64,000 nt of DNA, taken from positions 1-64,000 of the forward strand of contig CANMWK010000005.1 of the NCBI GenBank assembly GCA_947501615.1, in the 5' to 3' direction. This DNA is from an uncultured Tenacibaculum sp. (GTDB lineage: Bacteria; Bacteroidota; Bacteroidia; Flavobacteriales; Flavobacteriaceae). Positions 54,247-63,461 of the stretch are shown here, piece by piece (the stretch's first letter is position 1; every line of letters begins with the position of its first letter). The translations under genes were made by a program, and so were the position numbers. The notes under the pieces are model-generated. The model was not told the DNA's origin and did not search any database. It saw nothing but the letters and a program-made list of their open reading frames with translations.

Positions 54247-55887
54247 GTGAAACATATAATAACCCTACTAGTCATATTCATTTTAATTGGCTGTAAAGAA
54301 CAAGAGAAAAAAGAAGCAATTCAATATTTTAAGAAGTATGATGAAACTGCTGAAATAGCACAACAGCAAAATCATGAAAACTCTAGAATGAAGTTTAAGT
54401 TACTTCAATCGAAATTTTTGAATATGAATGAAGTGTTCGAACCTTTTCAAAAAGATTTAGAACAATTTTCAGAAGAAGAATATAAGAAGTTAAAACCTTT
54501 AATTATTGAAAAATCGATTCCTGTTATTCAGCAATCTATTAAAGAAGGAAATTTGAATTATGAAAAACTAACCTTATTTTATTTGTATAGAATTAGAAAG
54601 TTTGAAAGCGATTCTACAAAATACTTGAATGCTATTATTAGTTTAAATCCGAATGTAATTCAAGAAGCAAAAGAAAGAGATAAAGCAGCTAAAGAAAAAG
54701 ATGTAGATGTTTCTTCGGTATTTGGAATGCCAATTTTATTGAAAGATAATATCAATACAGCTAATATGGCAACTACTGCTGGAGCGTTAGCATTAAAAGA
54801 TAATAAAACTAATGATGCTTTTATTACAAAACAGTTGAAAGCAAATAAAGCTCTAATTCTAGGAAAAGTAAATTTGAGTGAATGGGCATATTATTTCTGT
54901 TCTGGTTGTCCATTAGGGTACAGTGCCATTGGAGGTCAAACTTTAAATCCATACGGAAGGAAAGTTTTTGAAACTGGAGGATCAAGTGCTGGAAGTGGAG
55001 TTGCTACTGCTGCAAATTATGCTGTTGCTACAATTGGTACAGAAACAGCAGGATCAATAACATCACCATCAAGTCAGAATTCGGTAGTTGGATTAAAGCC
55101 TACAATTGGTTTATTAAGTCGTTCAGGAATCGTTCCCATTTCTAGTACATTAGACACACCTGGACCAATGACTAAAAGCGTAATAGATAATTATATTCTT
55201 TTAAAAGCTTTATTGGGAAAAGATACATCCGATCAACAATCTTTTGAGTTAACAGAACATGAAAAGCAGTTTGAAACACAAAGTTTAGAAGGGAAAAAAT
55301 TAGGCGTTTTTACAGCATTATTAAATGATTCTATCTACAAGAAAACAATAGATAAGATAAAATCTGCTGGAGCTACAGTTGTTGAAATAGCACCTGAGCA
55401 AACAAGTTTACAAGGTTTCTTAACCTTATTAAATATTGATATGAAACATGATTTGCCAATATATTTAAAAGATAAAAATGTAGGTGTAAGATATGTTAAA
55501 GATGTCATAGCATTTAATAAAAAAGATACAGTTAAGAGAGCGCCTTATGGGCAACAATTATTTGAAGGGATTGTTAAGGACTCTACAAGTTTGAAAGAAC
55601 TTGTAGCTTTAATTACAGATCCTCTTAATAATGAAGGTAGAATGTACTTAAAATCATTAAAAGAAGAAAACCTAGATGCAATTCTTTCCATTAATAATTT
55701 CCATTCAGCATATTCAGCAGTAGCAGAGTATCCTAATTTAACAATTCCAATGGGATATAAAGAAACAGGAGAACCAATTAGTTTGACTTTCATTGGTTTA
55801 CCAAAAACAGAGTTTAAACTATTATCATTAGGTATGGCTTTTGAAAAATTAACGAAAGTGAGAAAATTACCTAAAGACTATGAGTGA
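54247..55887 (+). CDS. amidase-signature lipoprotein
   Basis: The 546-residue protein starts with a GTG codon at 54247 and has a lipoprotein signal (lipobox LIGC, about residue 16), so it lies in the periplasm or outer membrane. The amidase-signature core has the catalytic Lys at 166 (GMPILLKDNIN), the GGSSAGSG loop (244-251) and the second Ser segment GTETAGSITSPSSQN. The Ser-cisSer-Lys triad is therefore complete. The substrate is not clear. Relatives include AtzE-like and peptide amidases. The protein carries an N-terminal helical extension of about 140 residues. Confidence 0.92.
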   Translation: MKHIITLLVIFILIGCKEQEKKEAIQYFKKYDETAEIAQQQNHENSRMKFKLLQSKFLNMNEVFEPFQKDLEQFSEEEYKKLKPLIIEKSIPVIQQSIKEGNLNYEKLTLFYLYRIRKFESDSTKYLNAIISLNPNVIQEAKERDKAAKEKDVDVSSVFGMPILLKDNINTANMATTAGALALKDNKTNDAFITKQLKANKALILGKVNLSEWAYYFCSGCPLGYSAIGGQTLNPYGRKVFETGGSSAGSGVATAANYAVATIGTETAGSITSPSSQNSVVGLKPTIGLLSRSGIVPISSTLDTPGPMTKSVIDNYILLKALLGKDTSDQQSFELTEHEKQFETQSLEGKKLGVFTALLNDSIYKKTIDKIKSAGATVVEIAPEQTSLQGFLTLLNIDMKHDLPIYLKDKNVGVRYVKDVIAFNKKDTVKRAPYGQQLFEGIVKDSTSLKELVALITDPLNNEGRMYLKSLKEENLDAILSINNFHSAYSAVAEYPNLTIPMGYKETGEPISLTFIGLPKTEFKLLSLGMAFEKLTKVRKLPKDYE

Positions 55888-55905
55888 TTTATGACGAATA
55901 AATCA

Positions 55906-55913
55906 TAATTTTG
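55906..55913 (+). promoter_or_regulatory. candidate -7 box of rimO
   Basis: TAATTTTG fits TAnnTTTG, with a predicted leader of about 16 nt. No TTG partner is seen. Confidence 0.4.
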
Positions 55914-55935
55914 CACACCTTAAATTTTTAGATAG

Positions 55936-57288
55936 ATGCGCACAAAATCTACAAAACAAAATAAGATCAACGTTGTAACCTTAGGATGTTCTAAAAACAT
56001 TTACGATAGTGAAGTGTTAATGGGACAGTTAAAAGCTAATGGTAAAAATGTTGTACATGAAGATCCTGAAGATGATGGAAACATTGTAGTAATTAACACT
56101 TGTGGTTTTATAGGTAAAGCCAAAGAAGAGAGTGTTGATACCATTTTACATTACGCGCAAAAAAAGGAAAGAGGAGAAGTAGATAAAGTTTTTGTTTCTG
56201 GTTGTTTAAGTGAACGTTATAAGCCAGATTTAGAAAAAGAGATTACTAATGTAGATCAGTATTTTGGTACTCACGATTTACCAAATCTTTTAAAAGTATT
56301 AGAAGCAGATTACAAACATGAACTAATTGGTGAACGTTTAACGACAACACCAAAGCATTATGCATATTTAAAAATCGCAGAAGGTTGTGATCGTCCATGT
56401 TCATTCTGCGCCATTCCATTAATGCGAGGAAAACATAAATCTACACCAATTGAAGATTTAGTGATTGAAGCTACAAAGTTAGCAGCAAATGGAATTAAAG
56501 AAATCATGTTAATTGCTCAAGATTTAACATATTATGGATTAGATATCTATAAGAAAAGAGCTTTAGCAGATTTATTAAGAGCGTTGGTAAAAGTTGAAGG
56601 AATAGAATGGATTCGTTTGCATTATGCATTTCCAACAGGATTCCCAATGGATGTATTAGAAGTAATGAAAACTGAACCTAAAGTTTGTAATTATTTAGAC
56701 ATTCCATTACAACACATCAATACAGAGATTTTAAAATCGATGAAGCGTGGAACGACTCATGAAAAAACAACAAGTTTAATTCATAAGTTTAGAGAGTTTG
56801 TTCCAGATATGGCGATTCGTACTACACTAATTGTTGGATACCCTGGAGAAACAGAAGCGCAATTCCAAGAGCTAAAAGATTGGGTTGAAGAAATGCGTTT
56901 TGAGCGTTTAGGTGCTTTTGAATATTCTCATGAAGAAAATACAGGAGCTTATGTTTTAGAAGACGATGTTCCTGCTGATGTAAAATTCCGTAGAGTAAAT
57001 GAAATCATGGAAGTTCAAAGTCAGATTTCTTGGGAGTTAAATCAAGAAAAAATAGGAAAAACTTTCCGATGTTTATTCGATAGAAAAGATGGAGAGTATT
57101 ACTATGGTAGAACAGAGTTTGATTCACCAGATGTTGATAACGATGTTATTGTAGATGCAACAGAACATTATATTAAATTAGGAGAGTTTATCGATGTTGA
57201 AATTTATGATGCTGGAGATTTTGATTTATACGGAAAACCAACAGTAAAACAAGAGCCTTTCGTTCCAATGAATCAACGAAAGAAATAG
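55936..57288 (+). CDS. rimO: ribosomal protein S12 methylthiotransferase RimO
   Basis: RimO adds a methylthio group to an Asp of ribosomal protein S12 with two iron-sulfur clusters. The 450 residues include the N-terminal UPF0004 domain with VTLGCSKNIYDSE (about 13-25) and two further Cys (NTCGF, SGCLSERY), the radical-SAM motif CDRPCSFC (about 150-157) and a C-terminal TRAM domain (about 375-440). All six cluster cysteines are present. The length is typical. Confidence 0.96.
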   Translation: MRTKSTKQNKINVVTLGCSKNIYDSEVLMGQLKANGKNVVHEDPEDDGNIVVINTCGFIGKAKEESVDTILHYAQKKERGEVDKVFVSGCLSERYKPDLEKEITNVDQYFGTHDLPNLLKVLEADYKHELIGERLTTTPKHYAYLKIAEGCDRPCSFCAIPLMRGKHKSTPIEDLVIEATKLAANGIKEIMLIAQDLTYYGLDIYKKRALADLLRALVKVEGIEWIRLHYAFPTGFPMDVLEVMKTEPKVCNYLDIPLQHINTEILKSMKRGTTHEKTTSLIHKFREFVPDMAIRTTLIVGYPGETEAQFQELKDWVEEMRFERLGAFEYSHEENTGAYVLEDDVPADVKFRRVNEIMEVQSQISWELNQEKIGKTFRCLFDRKDGEYYYGRTEFDSPDVDNDVIVDATEHYIKLGEFIDVEIYDAGDFDLYGKPTVKQEPFVPMNQRKK

Positions 57289-57379
57289 ACCTATTTTTAA
57301 AACATAACTCATTACGAATCTTTGTTTTTATTGACTATTAACAAGCAATTAAATAATTTTAAGTAACAATTTGATTTTT

Positions 57380-57415
57380 AGTTCGTCTAGTGGTTAATTA
57401 ACCAATAGACGAACT
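57380..57415. promoter_or_regulatory. 36-bp near-perfect palindrome abutting a start codon
   Basis: The arms AGTTCGTCTA (57380-57389) and TAGACGAACT (57406-57415) surround the perfect palindrome TGGTTAATTAACCA (57391-57404). Only one pair of 18 mismatches. The last base is next to the ATG of the gene at 57416, so it could be an operator or, in RNA, a hairpin that hides the start. Confidence 0.7.
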
Positions 57416-58072
57416 ATGTATACTTATAAAACTACAGGAAGAATTGCAGGTGTATTATTTCTAATAATTTTTATTACAGGAGTAACAATTTATCAATTCT
57501 TACAAGCTCCATTATTTTCAGAAAACTTTGTAAAGGAGATTACTTTACACAGAGATCAAATAATAGCATCAACAGTATTAAATATGTTAAATGGTATTAT
57601 TTCAATTGTTATAGCTATACTATTACTCCCTATATTTAAACGTTATAATTATAATTTAGCGATTCTTTATTTCTCATTTTCAATACTAAACTTTATCGCT
57701 ATTGCTATAGATAATAGTAGTATATTTTCATTATTAGAGTTTAGTAAAATTGTTTCTAGTACAGAAAGTACTGAAACGTTATATACATTAAAGACAATGC
57801 TGTATGAAAAGCATTGGTGGACACATTATATATCTTTACTTGTATCTTGTTTACCTGTTTTTGTTTTGTATTATACATTATTTAAAACAAAATTAATTCC
57901 TAGAATAATTTCAATTATTGGAATTATTGCTTCTCTTTTAATGTGTATAGAAATGTTATCTTCAATTTTTTGGAAAAGTATAAGCATGAATTTATTGTTA
58001 CCAATGGGTGTTATTCAATTGATACTTCCTTTTTGGTTGCTAGTTAAAGGTTTTAAAGAGTTTAAAGCATAG
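57416..58072 (+). CDS. DUF4386-family membrane protein
   Basis: The 218-residue protein has six hydrophobic helices and the family N-terminus (TGRIAGVLFLIIFITGV). The function of DUF4386 is unknown; in other genomes it is often near regulators of stress. The start is the ATG at 57416, immediately after a 36-bp palindrome, so translation or transcription is likely controlled there. No regulator gene is beside it. Confidence 0.85.
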   Translation: MYTYKTTGRIAGVLFLIIFITGVTIYQFLQAPLFSENFVKEITLHRDQIIASTVLNMLNGIISIVIAILLLPIFKRYNYNLAILYFSFSILNFIAIAIDNSSIFSLLEFSKIVSSTESTETLYTLKTMLYEKHWWTHYISLLVSCLPVFVLYYTLFKTKLIPRIISIIGIIASLLMCIEMLSSIFWKSISMNLLLPMGVIQLILPFWLLVKGFKEFKA

Positions 58073-58287
58073 ACGGTATAATGTATAAGAAATAAACTTG
58101 TTGTGTGTATTATACGCTTTACGGCTAAAAAATTTCATATTCATCGTTACATTTCCTTAAACCTCGAATTACGCATTAAAAAACCTAATTGATACAGAAT
58201 TTTTGCTGTTTTTCTAAAATAAAATATAGAACAATGTATTTTGTTTTTATTCGTTATAAATATCTCTTAACTAATTAAATAATTAAA

Positions 58288-58587
58288 ATGAATAAAAGAA
58301 GTTTTTTAGGGTATGTTCTATTATGTGTTCTGATGTTAGGTTTTTCATCTTGTGGAGATGAAGAGAAGGCTTTATCAGATTGTAATCAACTTTTAGAGTT
58401 AACGAACAAGTATGTAGAAGCGTCAGAAGCTTATGCAAATAATCCTAATCTTACGAATTGTAATGCTTTTAGACAAGCAGGAGAAGATTGGATAGATTTT
58501 GCTGAGGAAAATCCTTGTGGAACTACTACAGATTTACAAATTGAAGAAGTTAGAGATGATATCGACTCTCTAGATTGTACAATCTAA
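58288..58587 (+). CDS. small Cys-containing lipoprotein, unknown
   Basis: The 99-residue protein has a lipoprotein signal with lipobox SSCG (about residue 22). The mature part is acidic and helical (CNQLLELTNKYVEASEAYANN...) with four Cys (about 31, 58, 77, 97), which could form disulfides. It precedes a terminator. No family is recognised. The gap before it (58073-58287) is AT-rich, with no gene. Confidence 0.75.
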   Translation: MNKRSFLGYVLLCVLMLGFSSCGDEEKALSDCNQLLELTNKYVEASEAYANNPNLTNCNAFRQAGEDWIDFAEENPCGTTTDLQIEEVRDDIDSLDCTI

Positions 58588-58605
58588 TTCATTAAATGAT
58601 AAACG

Positions 58606-58628
58606 ACCTGCATTTTGCAGGTTTTTTT
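58606..58628 (+). terminator. terminator of the small lipoprotein gene
   Basis: ACCTGCA and TGCAGGT form the stem with loop TTT and are followed by a T7 run. Confidence 0.8.
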
Positions 58629-58643
58629 CTTCATCTTTGTAAG

Positions 58644-59381
58644 ATGAAAAAAGCTTTTTTTAATTGGAGTTCAGGTAAAGATTCTGCCTTTGCATTATAT
58701 AGAATATTAGAAAATAAAGAGTATGATATAACCAAGTTGTTGACTAATGTTAATGAGGAGTATCAAAGAATCTCTATGCATGGATTAAGAGAAGAGCTGT
58801 TAAATAAACAAGTTGAAGCTATTGGTCTACCTTCGGAAAAATTATACTTTCCGGCTCAAGTTACTATGGAGACTTACAATCAAAAGATGAGAGAAACATT
58901 AACTTCTTTTAAAAATGAGGGGTTAGATTATGCTGTGTTTGGAGATATTTTTTTAGAGGATTTAAAAAAATATAGAGATCAAAAGTTAGCCGAAGTAGGA
59001 TTGAAAGGAGTATATCCCTTATGGAAAAGAGATACTAAAGAGTTACTTAGAGAGTTTTTAAATTTAGGATTTAAAACGATTACTGTTTGTGTTAATGCTA
59101 AGTTATTAGGTAAAGAGTTTGTTGGACGTATTATAGATGAAGATTTCATTAAAGAGTTACCTGAGAATATAGATCCATGTGGTGAAAATGGAGAGTTTCA
59201 TACTTTTTGTTTTGATGGTCCTATTTTTAACAATCCTGTAAAATTTGAAATTGGAGAGAAAGTATTAAAATCATATACACTTAATGAAGATGATGACGAT
59301 CAAAGTTGTCATACAGATACTTCAGAAGATATAAAAACCTATGATACTAGTTTTTGGTATTGTGATTTAATCCCAGGGTGA
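58644..59381 (+). CDS. ATP-pyrophosphatase (diphthine-ammonia ligase family)
   Basis: From the ATG at 58644 the protein is 245 residues; the upstream open frame passes through the terminator and is rejected. It has the PP-loop FNWSSGKDSAFALY (residues 5-18) and the ATP_bind_4 pattern AVFGDIFLEDLKKYRDQ, CVNAKLLGKEFVG and PCGENGEFHTFCFDGP. Eukaryotic members make diphthamide, which bacteria lack; the bacterial substrate is unknown. The start lies very near the terminator, so the leader is short, perhaps about 15 nt or less. Confidence 0.88.
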   Translation: MKKAFFNWSSGKDSAFALYRILENKEYDITKLLTNVNEEYQRISMHGLREELLNKQVEAIGLPSEKLYFPAQVTMETYNQKMRETLTSFKNEGLDYAVFGDIFLEDLKKYRDQKLAEVGLKGVYPLWKRDTKELLREFLNLGFKTITVCVNAKLLGKEFVGRIIDEDFIKELPENIDPCGENGEFHTFCFDGPIFNNPVKFEIGEKVLKSYTLNEDDDDQSCHTDTSEDIKTYDTSFWYCDLIPG

Positions 59382-59529
59382 TAGCCAAGGGTTTAATTAA
59401 TAGTAATTTGTATCGAGGTAGTTCATTCTCAAAGTGATTTATAAGTATTGAACTCTTATTCTTTGATTTATTAAGAGTTTAGTGGTTTTAGGAATAGTTA
59501 AAACTGTGGTGTTTTTAATCTATAATGGA

Positions 59530-60606
59530 TTATAATTTTTTCACAAACTTACTTTTACCAATAATTTTACCTGCTTTACTTCTTGAGATTATTAAATAAA
59601 GTCCAACAGGTAAGTCATTTACATCTATTTCGATTTTTGAAATATTTGACTTTAAATTCTTTACCATTTTTCCTTGAATTGAATATATAGTGGTGTATGT
59701 TTCTTCAGTTGTTGGTATTTCAACAAACAGTTTTTCTGTTGCAGGATTTGGATATATTTTTATTGAAGTTTCTTGAACTTCATCAAGCAGTTCTGAAAAA
59801 GGAGTTGCTTCTAGATACTGAACAACTATCGGTTTTTTATGTGCATTATCCATCACTATTTGCACAACTGGGTATTTTGTGTTCTTGTCGTCTGTCCACC
59901 ATTTATATGATATTGTTGTTGAGGTTTCTGGTTTTCCAAGTAAATCCCATTTTTCCGCTTGTTTTTGGTAGGTATAATTGGTTACATGTAGAGTATACTT
60001 TAACCGTAAAGATAAAAACCTCCCTTTAGGCAAAATAACATCTCCCCATGAATCTATTTCATACCTATGATTATGAACTGTTCTCACCTTTATAGAATCC
60101 TGTCCTTTTTTATTTTTAAATAGCACTCTTTCATTGGTAATTTCATTAGAAGATTTCTCTAAATATTTAAGTGGTAAATTCATGTCAATTCCTCCATAAT
60201 TCCCTGTACGCTTTTCTTTATTAATAAATAAACCATATCCTAAATTTGCTATTTTATTTTCAGTAATTTTCATAAAAGACCATGTTTCATACCCATTGTT
60301 TGAGTACAAAACAATATTGGAATTTGGATACTCTGTATGAAACGGAGTTTTTTTAGGGTCAAGAAATTTTATAGTTTGTTTATTCACAGCAATAGCATTT
60401 AAATTAGAGAAATCCCACACTTTATTTTCACCAGGTTCTCCTAAATCTATCGGATTTTGAGGAAGTCGATTATAATATTCAACAATGCTATCTCCAACAG
60501 CAAAAAAATGATGTTGTTTTAATGTTACCTGAGCATACGAGTTTATTATGAAAAATAACAACGCAGCTAAAAAAATGTTACTGTTCATCTTTAAGTTTTT
60601 AATCAT
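59530..60606 (-). CDS. secreted protein with T9SS sorting domain
   Basis: The 358-residue protein has a signal peptide (about 1-26, ending NSYAQ) and a body of unknown fold (about 30-270) that contains ENKVWDFSNLNA and SYKWWTDDKN, a pattern seen in other secreted Flavobacteriia proteins of unknown role. The end (about 280-358) is a type A T9SS sorting domain (KIYPNPATEKLFVEIP, PVGLYLII). It starts 8 nt after the propeller gene on the minus strand, so the two are co-transcribed. Confidence 0.85.
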   Translation of the reverse strand: MIKNLKMNSNIFLAALLFFIINSYAQVTLKQHHFFAVGDSIVEYYNRLPQNPIDLGEPGENKVWDFSNLNAIAVNKQTIKFLDPKKTPFHTEYPNSNIVLYSNNGYETWSFMKITENKIANLGYGLFINKEKRTGNYGGIDMNLPLKYLEKSSNEITNERVLFKNKKGQDSIKVRTVHNHRYEIDSWGDVILPKGRFLSLRLKYTLHVTNYTYQKQAEKWDLLGKPETSTTISYKWWTDDKNTKYPVVQIVMDNAHKKPIVVQYLEATPFSELLDEVQETSIKIYPNPATEKLFVEIPTTEETYTTIYSIQGKMVKNLKSNISKIEIDVNDLPVGLYLIISRSKAGKIIGKSKFVKKL

Positions 60607-60614
60607 AAATTGTA

Positions 60615-61823
60615 TTATTTTACAAATAGTATTTGTGTATCGTCAGCTCCTTTTTCTTTTCCACGATGTGGTATAACAATTTCTTCGTTCTTATGTTCAA
60701 GTTGATATCTTATTAATCCTTCTTTTGCATAGTAGAATATGAATTTATGATGGAATTCAATATTAGATAGAGGTTGATATTTGGTTTGAATTTTGTTTAG
60801 CTCACCATTTTTTATAGTGATTGAAAATATCATTTTATCACTTGTATAGCCATATATGGTTCCATTGGATTTTTCCAATTTTTCAATATCACCTTTAATA
60901 GTTTTTTCCCAAAGTAAACTACCATCGTTTGCGTTTAAACAATATACGCCTGAATTGTCACTATTACTTTCTGTGGCAAAATACACGTTATTATCATTTA
61001 CAAATATTTTCTCACCAACGTTGTAATACGGATCTTTAAATTTGAATTCCCATTTTTCTTCAAAAGTATCTGGCAAAAAACTAACAATTTTATCTCCTCT
61101 AGTTACAGGAACAATGATGAGTTTTCCATTGGTTACAGCTTTACCAAGATTTGATTCAAAATTCTTCTGAATTAAAGGTGTGCCAGATTCAGTTTCAAAA
61201 GAATTAATCAAAGGATCATTATTAATGAAAATTTTATCGTTTACAGCTAAATAAGGCCTATAGCTATGCGGAGATACTAATTTATAATTCCATACTAATG
61301 TACCATTTGAAGAATTTATGACATACAGGTTTCTACTAGTTCTAGAGGTAAGAAATAATTTACCTTTAGTTATTGCTAAAGACTGAGAAGTAAAATGATT
61401 TTCTGCACCATTTTTTGCTCCTACTTTACTAACCCAAAATAGAGAACCGTCTTTTACATTTATAGCATAAATAGATCCTGTCATGTAAGCTGAGAAGATT
61501 GTGCCATCCTTGTAAAAAAAATGATTACTACCATTATTAAGCCTTACAGTATCAAAAGGTTTAAAAGTCCATTGTTTTTTAAACTTCAGATCATAAGATT
61601 CTAAAAGTCCGTCACCTCTATTTATGATTAGTAAATCTTTTACTGTTTTGTCATAGGTTACTTTCTTGTTTAATGTATTATGAAACCAGTCTTCTTCTGA
61701 GAGCATAGAACTAGATGTAACAGGACCATCAGTATTCACAGATTTTATTGTAAACTGTCCATGCAGATAATTACAGAAGAACATTACTAAGGAAATTAGG
61801 ATTATATTTTTCATTGACGACAT
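60615..61823 (-). CDS. secreted PQQ-like beta-propeller protein
   Basis: The 402-residue protein has a signal peptide (about 1-22) and repeated blades with motifs such as GSIYAINVKDGSLFWVSKVG, RNLYVINSSNGTLVWNYKL and GVYCLNANDGSLLWEKTI, the W-motif of quinone-propeller folds. Such domains often bind proteins rather than PQQ. There is no sorting domain. It is the first gene of a pair with the T9SS protein. The start may be the first ATG (61823) or the fourth codon (61814). Confidence 0.88.
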   Translation of the reverse strand: MSSMKNIILISLVMFFCNYLHGQFTIKSVNTDGPVTSSSMLSEEDWFHNTLNKKVTYDKTVKDLLIINRGDGLLESYDLKFKKQWTFKPFDTVRLNNGSNHFFYKDGTIFSAYMTGSIYAINVKDGSLFWVSKVGAKNGAENHFTSQSLAITKGKLFLTSRTSRNLYVINSSNGTLVWNYKLVSPHSYRPYLAVNDKIFINNDPLINSFETESGTPLIQKNFESNLGKAVTNGKLIIVPVTRGDKIVSFLPDTFEEKWEFKFKDPYYNVGEKIFVNDNNVYFATESNSDNSGVYCLNANDGSLLWEKTIKGDIEKLEKSNGTIYGYTSDKMIFSITIKNGELNKIQTKYQPLSNIEFHHKFIFYYAKEGLIRYQLEHKNEEIVIPHRGKEKGADDTQILFVK

Positions 61824-62073
61824 TAATTATTAACAGGTTTGTTTAAGGTGAATTACTTTTACCAAACTGTGATGTTTTTAGGTTAAAATTTTAATTGAAA
61901 TTAACCCTATTTAGTTTTTTTCTGCGTCAAAAGTAACTATTGTGATACGTATTTGTAGTACTACTTATTTTTTCGCTCCTACAGAATCTATTTTCGAATA
62001 TATTTTTCCTTTTTCTGTGATTTAGTTTTTAATTTAATGTTAGAAACTAGAGCTAGCAATAGTTTTAAAAAAA

Positions 62074-62638
62074 TCAATTCAATTTTTTTAAAAGTCTATT
62101 TAAACTTCTTAAAGAGATTCCTAAATAGGCTGACATATCTTCTTTAGAAACTTTCATCTTTTGTTGAGAAAGCAAAGCTAAAAGTTTAGTAAGGCTTTTC
62201 TCTGAATTAAAAAGTTGTTGATATGATGCTCGGCTTGAAGTATTTATTATTCTATCTGAAAAAGTTTCTATTAATAACCTATTAAAATGGATATCAGTAT
62301 TCAATAATTCATTAAAATATGGTGCTGAAAGCTGAAAAACTTGTACATCCATTACAGCTTGAACTGAACATAGGCATTCTACTTTTTTTAACTGCTTCGA
62401 TTTCTCCTATTATTTCACCTTTGCCTAAAAACTCAAGAATATACTCTTTATCATTTTCTTCAAAAAAATAACATTTTGAAATCCCACTTTTAATAATCAT
62501 TATTTTAATAGCTTTTTGTCCTTGTAAAAACAAGTTCTCTCCTTTTTTATAAGAATTCAAAATTATATTGTCTTTATGATTTTGCTTATCATAAAGTTTT
62601 TGAATATAGTCTAAAAAATTCTGATTTGTTCTTAACAT
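62074..62638 (-). pseudogene. Crp/Fnr-family regulator with a +1 frameshift
   Basis: Two overlapping reading frames together make one protein. The first (start at 62638) has the cyclic-nucleotide-binding-type beta barrel (KGENLFLQGQKAIKIMIIKSG, EFLGKGEIIGEIEAVKK) and the second (stop at 62074) the helical dimer region and a Crp-type helix-turn-helix (KVSKEDMSAYLGISLRSLNRLLKKL). The change of frame is at an A7 run (62383-62389); with A6 the reading is continuous: VKKVECLCSVQAVMDVQVF. It may be a true mutation, a phase-variable site or a sequencing error. With one base removed the product would be 187 residues. It is divergent from the HD gene. Confidence 0.85.
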
Positions 62639-62708
62639 ACAGTTTGGGACAAGTGTCCTTTTATTAAAACTTAAAAGTCATTTTTTTTGCCCAAAAATAA
62701 TAAATAAC

Positions 62709-63365
62709 ATGAGAGGTATATTAATTAAACTTGAAAACGAAATCAAACCTTTATTTAAAGAGGATACCACAGGACATGATTTACACCATTTAAAAAGAGT
62801 AATGAATGTAGCGTTAACTATTCAGGAAAAGGAAGGTGGTGATAAATTAGTTATTGCTATATCAGCATTATTACATGATTTACATAGAATAATGCAAAGT
62901 AAGTCAGGTAGCTTTTACACTCCTAAAGAATCTCTACCATTAATAAGTGAAATATTAAATAAAGTTGACATAACTGATTTTCAAAAAAGAAGAATATTAC
63001 ATTGTATTGAATATCATGAAGAGTATAGTTTTTCAGAAAATGGAAAAACAGTAAATGATATAGAAACATTGATTTTGCAAGATGCTGATAATTTAGATGC
63101 AATTGGAGCTATTGGTGTTGCTCGTACTTTCTTATTTGGTGGATATTATAAAGTTAAAATGTGGACACCTGAATACCCTTTTGATAGAAAAATTTATGAT
63201 GAAGATAAAAAAGATCCATCTGTTATTCATCATTTTCATAGTAAACTAATCAAACTTAAAGATAATATGAATACGAAAACTGCCAGAAAAATGGCTAATA
63301 AAAGACATGACTTTATGATGTTATATTTGAATGAATTTTTTGACGAATGGAAAGGAACAAAATAA
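62709..63365 (+). CDS. HD-domain hydrolase
   Basis: The 218-residue protein is a YedJ-like HD phosphohydrolase: GHDLHHLKRV (about 22-31, first His), ALLHDLHRI (about 57-65, HD pair), HCIEYHEEYSF and LQDADNLDAIGAIGVAR (final Asp, about 124). All metal-binding residues are present. The substrate is unknown, possibly a nucleotide. It is 70 nt from the start of the divergent Crp-like gene. Confidence 0.92.
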   Translation: MRGILIKLENEIKPLFKEDTTGHDLHHLKRVMNVALTIQEKEGGDKLVIAISALLHDLHRIMQSKSGSFYTPKESLPLISEILNKVDITDFQKRRILHCIEYHEEYSFSENGKTVNDIETLILQDADNLDAIGAIGVARTFLFGGYYKVKMWTPEYPFDRKIYDEDKKDPSVIHHFHSKLIKLKDNMNTKTARKMANKRHDFMMLYLNEFFDEWKGTK

Positions 63366-63398
63366 AATCATTGCCAATGAGGTATGAGTTTTAAAACC

Positions 63399-63436
63399 AA
63401 AAACCTTGAAATTATATAACAAATTCCAAGGTTTTA
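63399..63436. terminator. bidirectional terminator
   Basis: AAAACCTTG and CAAGGTTTT form the core of the stem between the HD gene (plus) and the PAS gene (minus). Confidence 0.7.
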
Positions 63437-63461
63437 ATATGTTATGATTACTTAAAAAAAA

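Noticed and set aside
62074..62352. Separate small helix-turn-helix gene
   Set aside because: It continues the frame of the upstream half if one base of the A7 run is removed, so it is the C-terminal half of one Crp-like gene.
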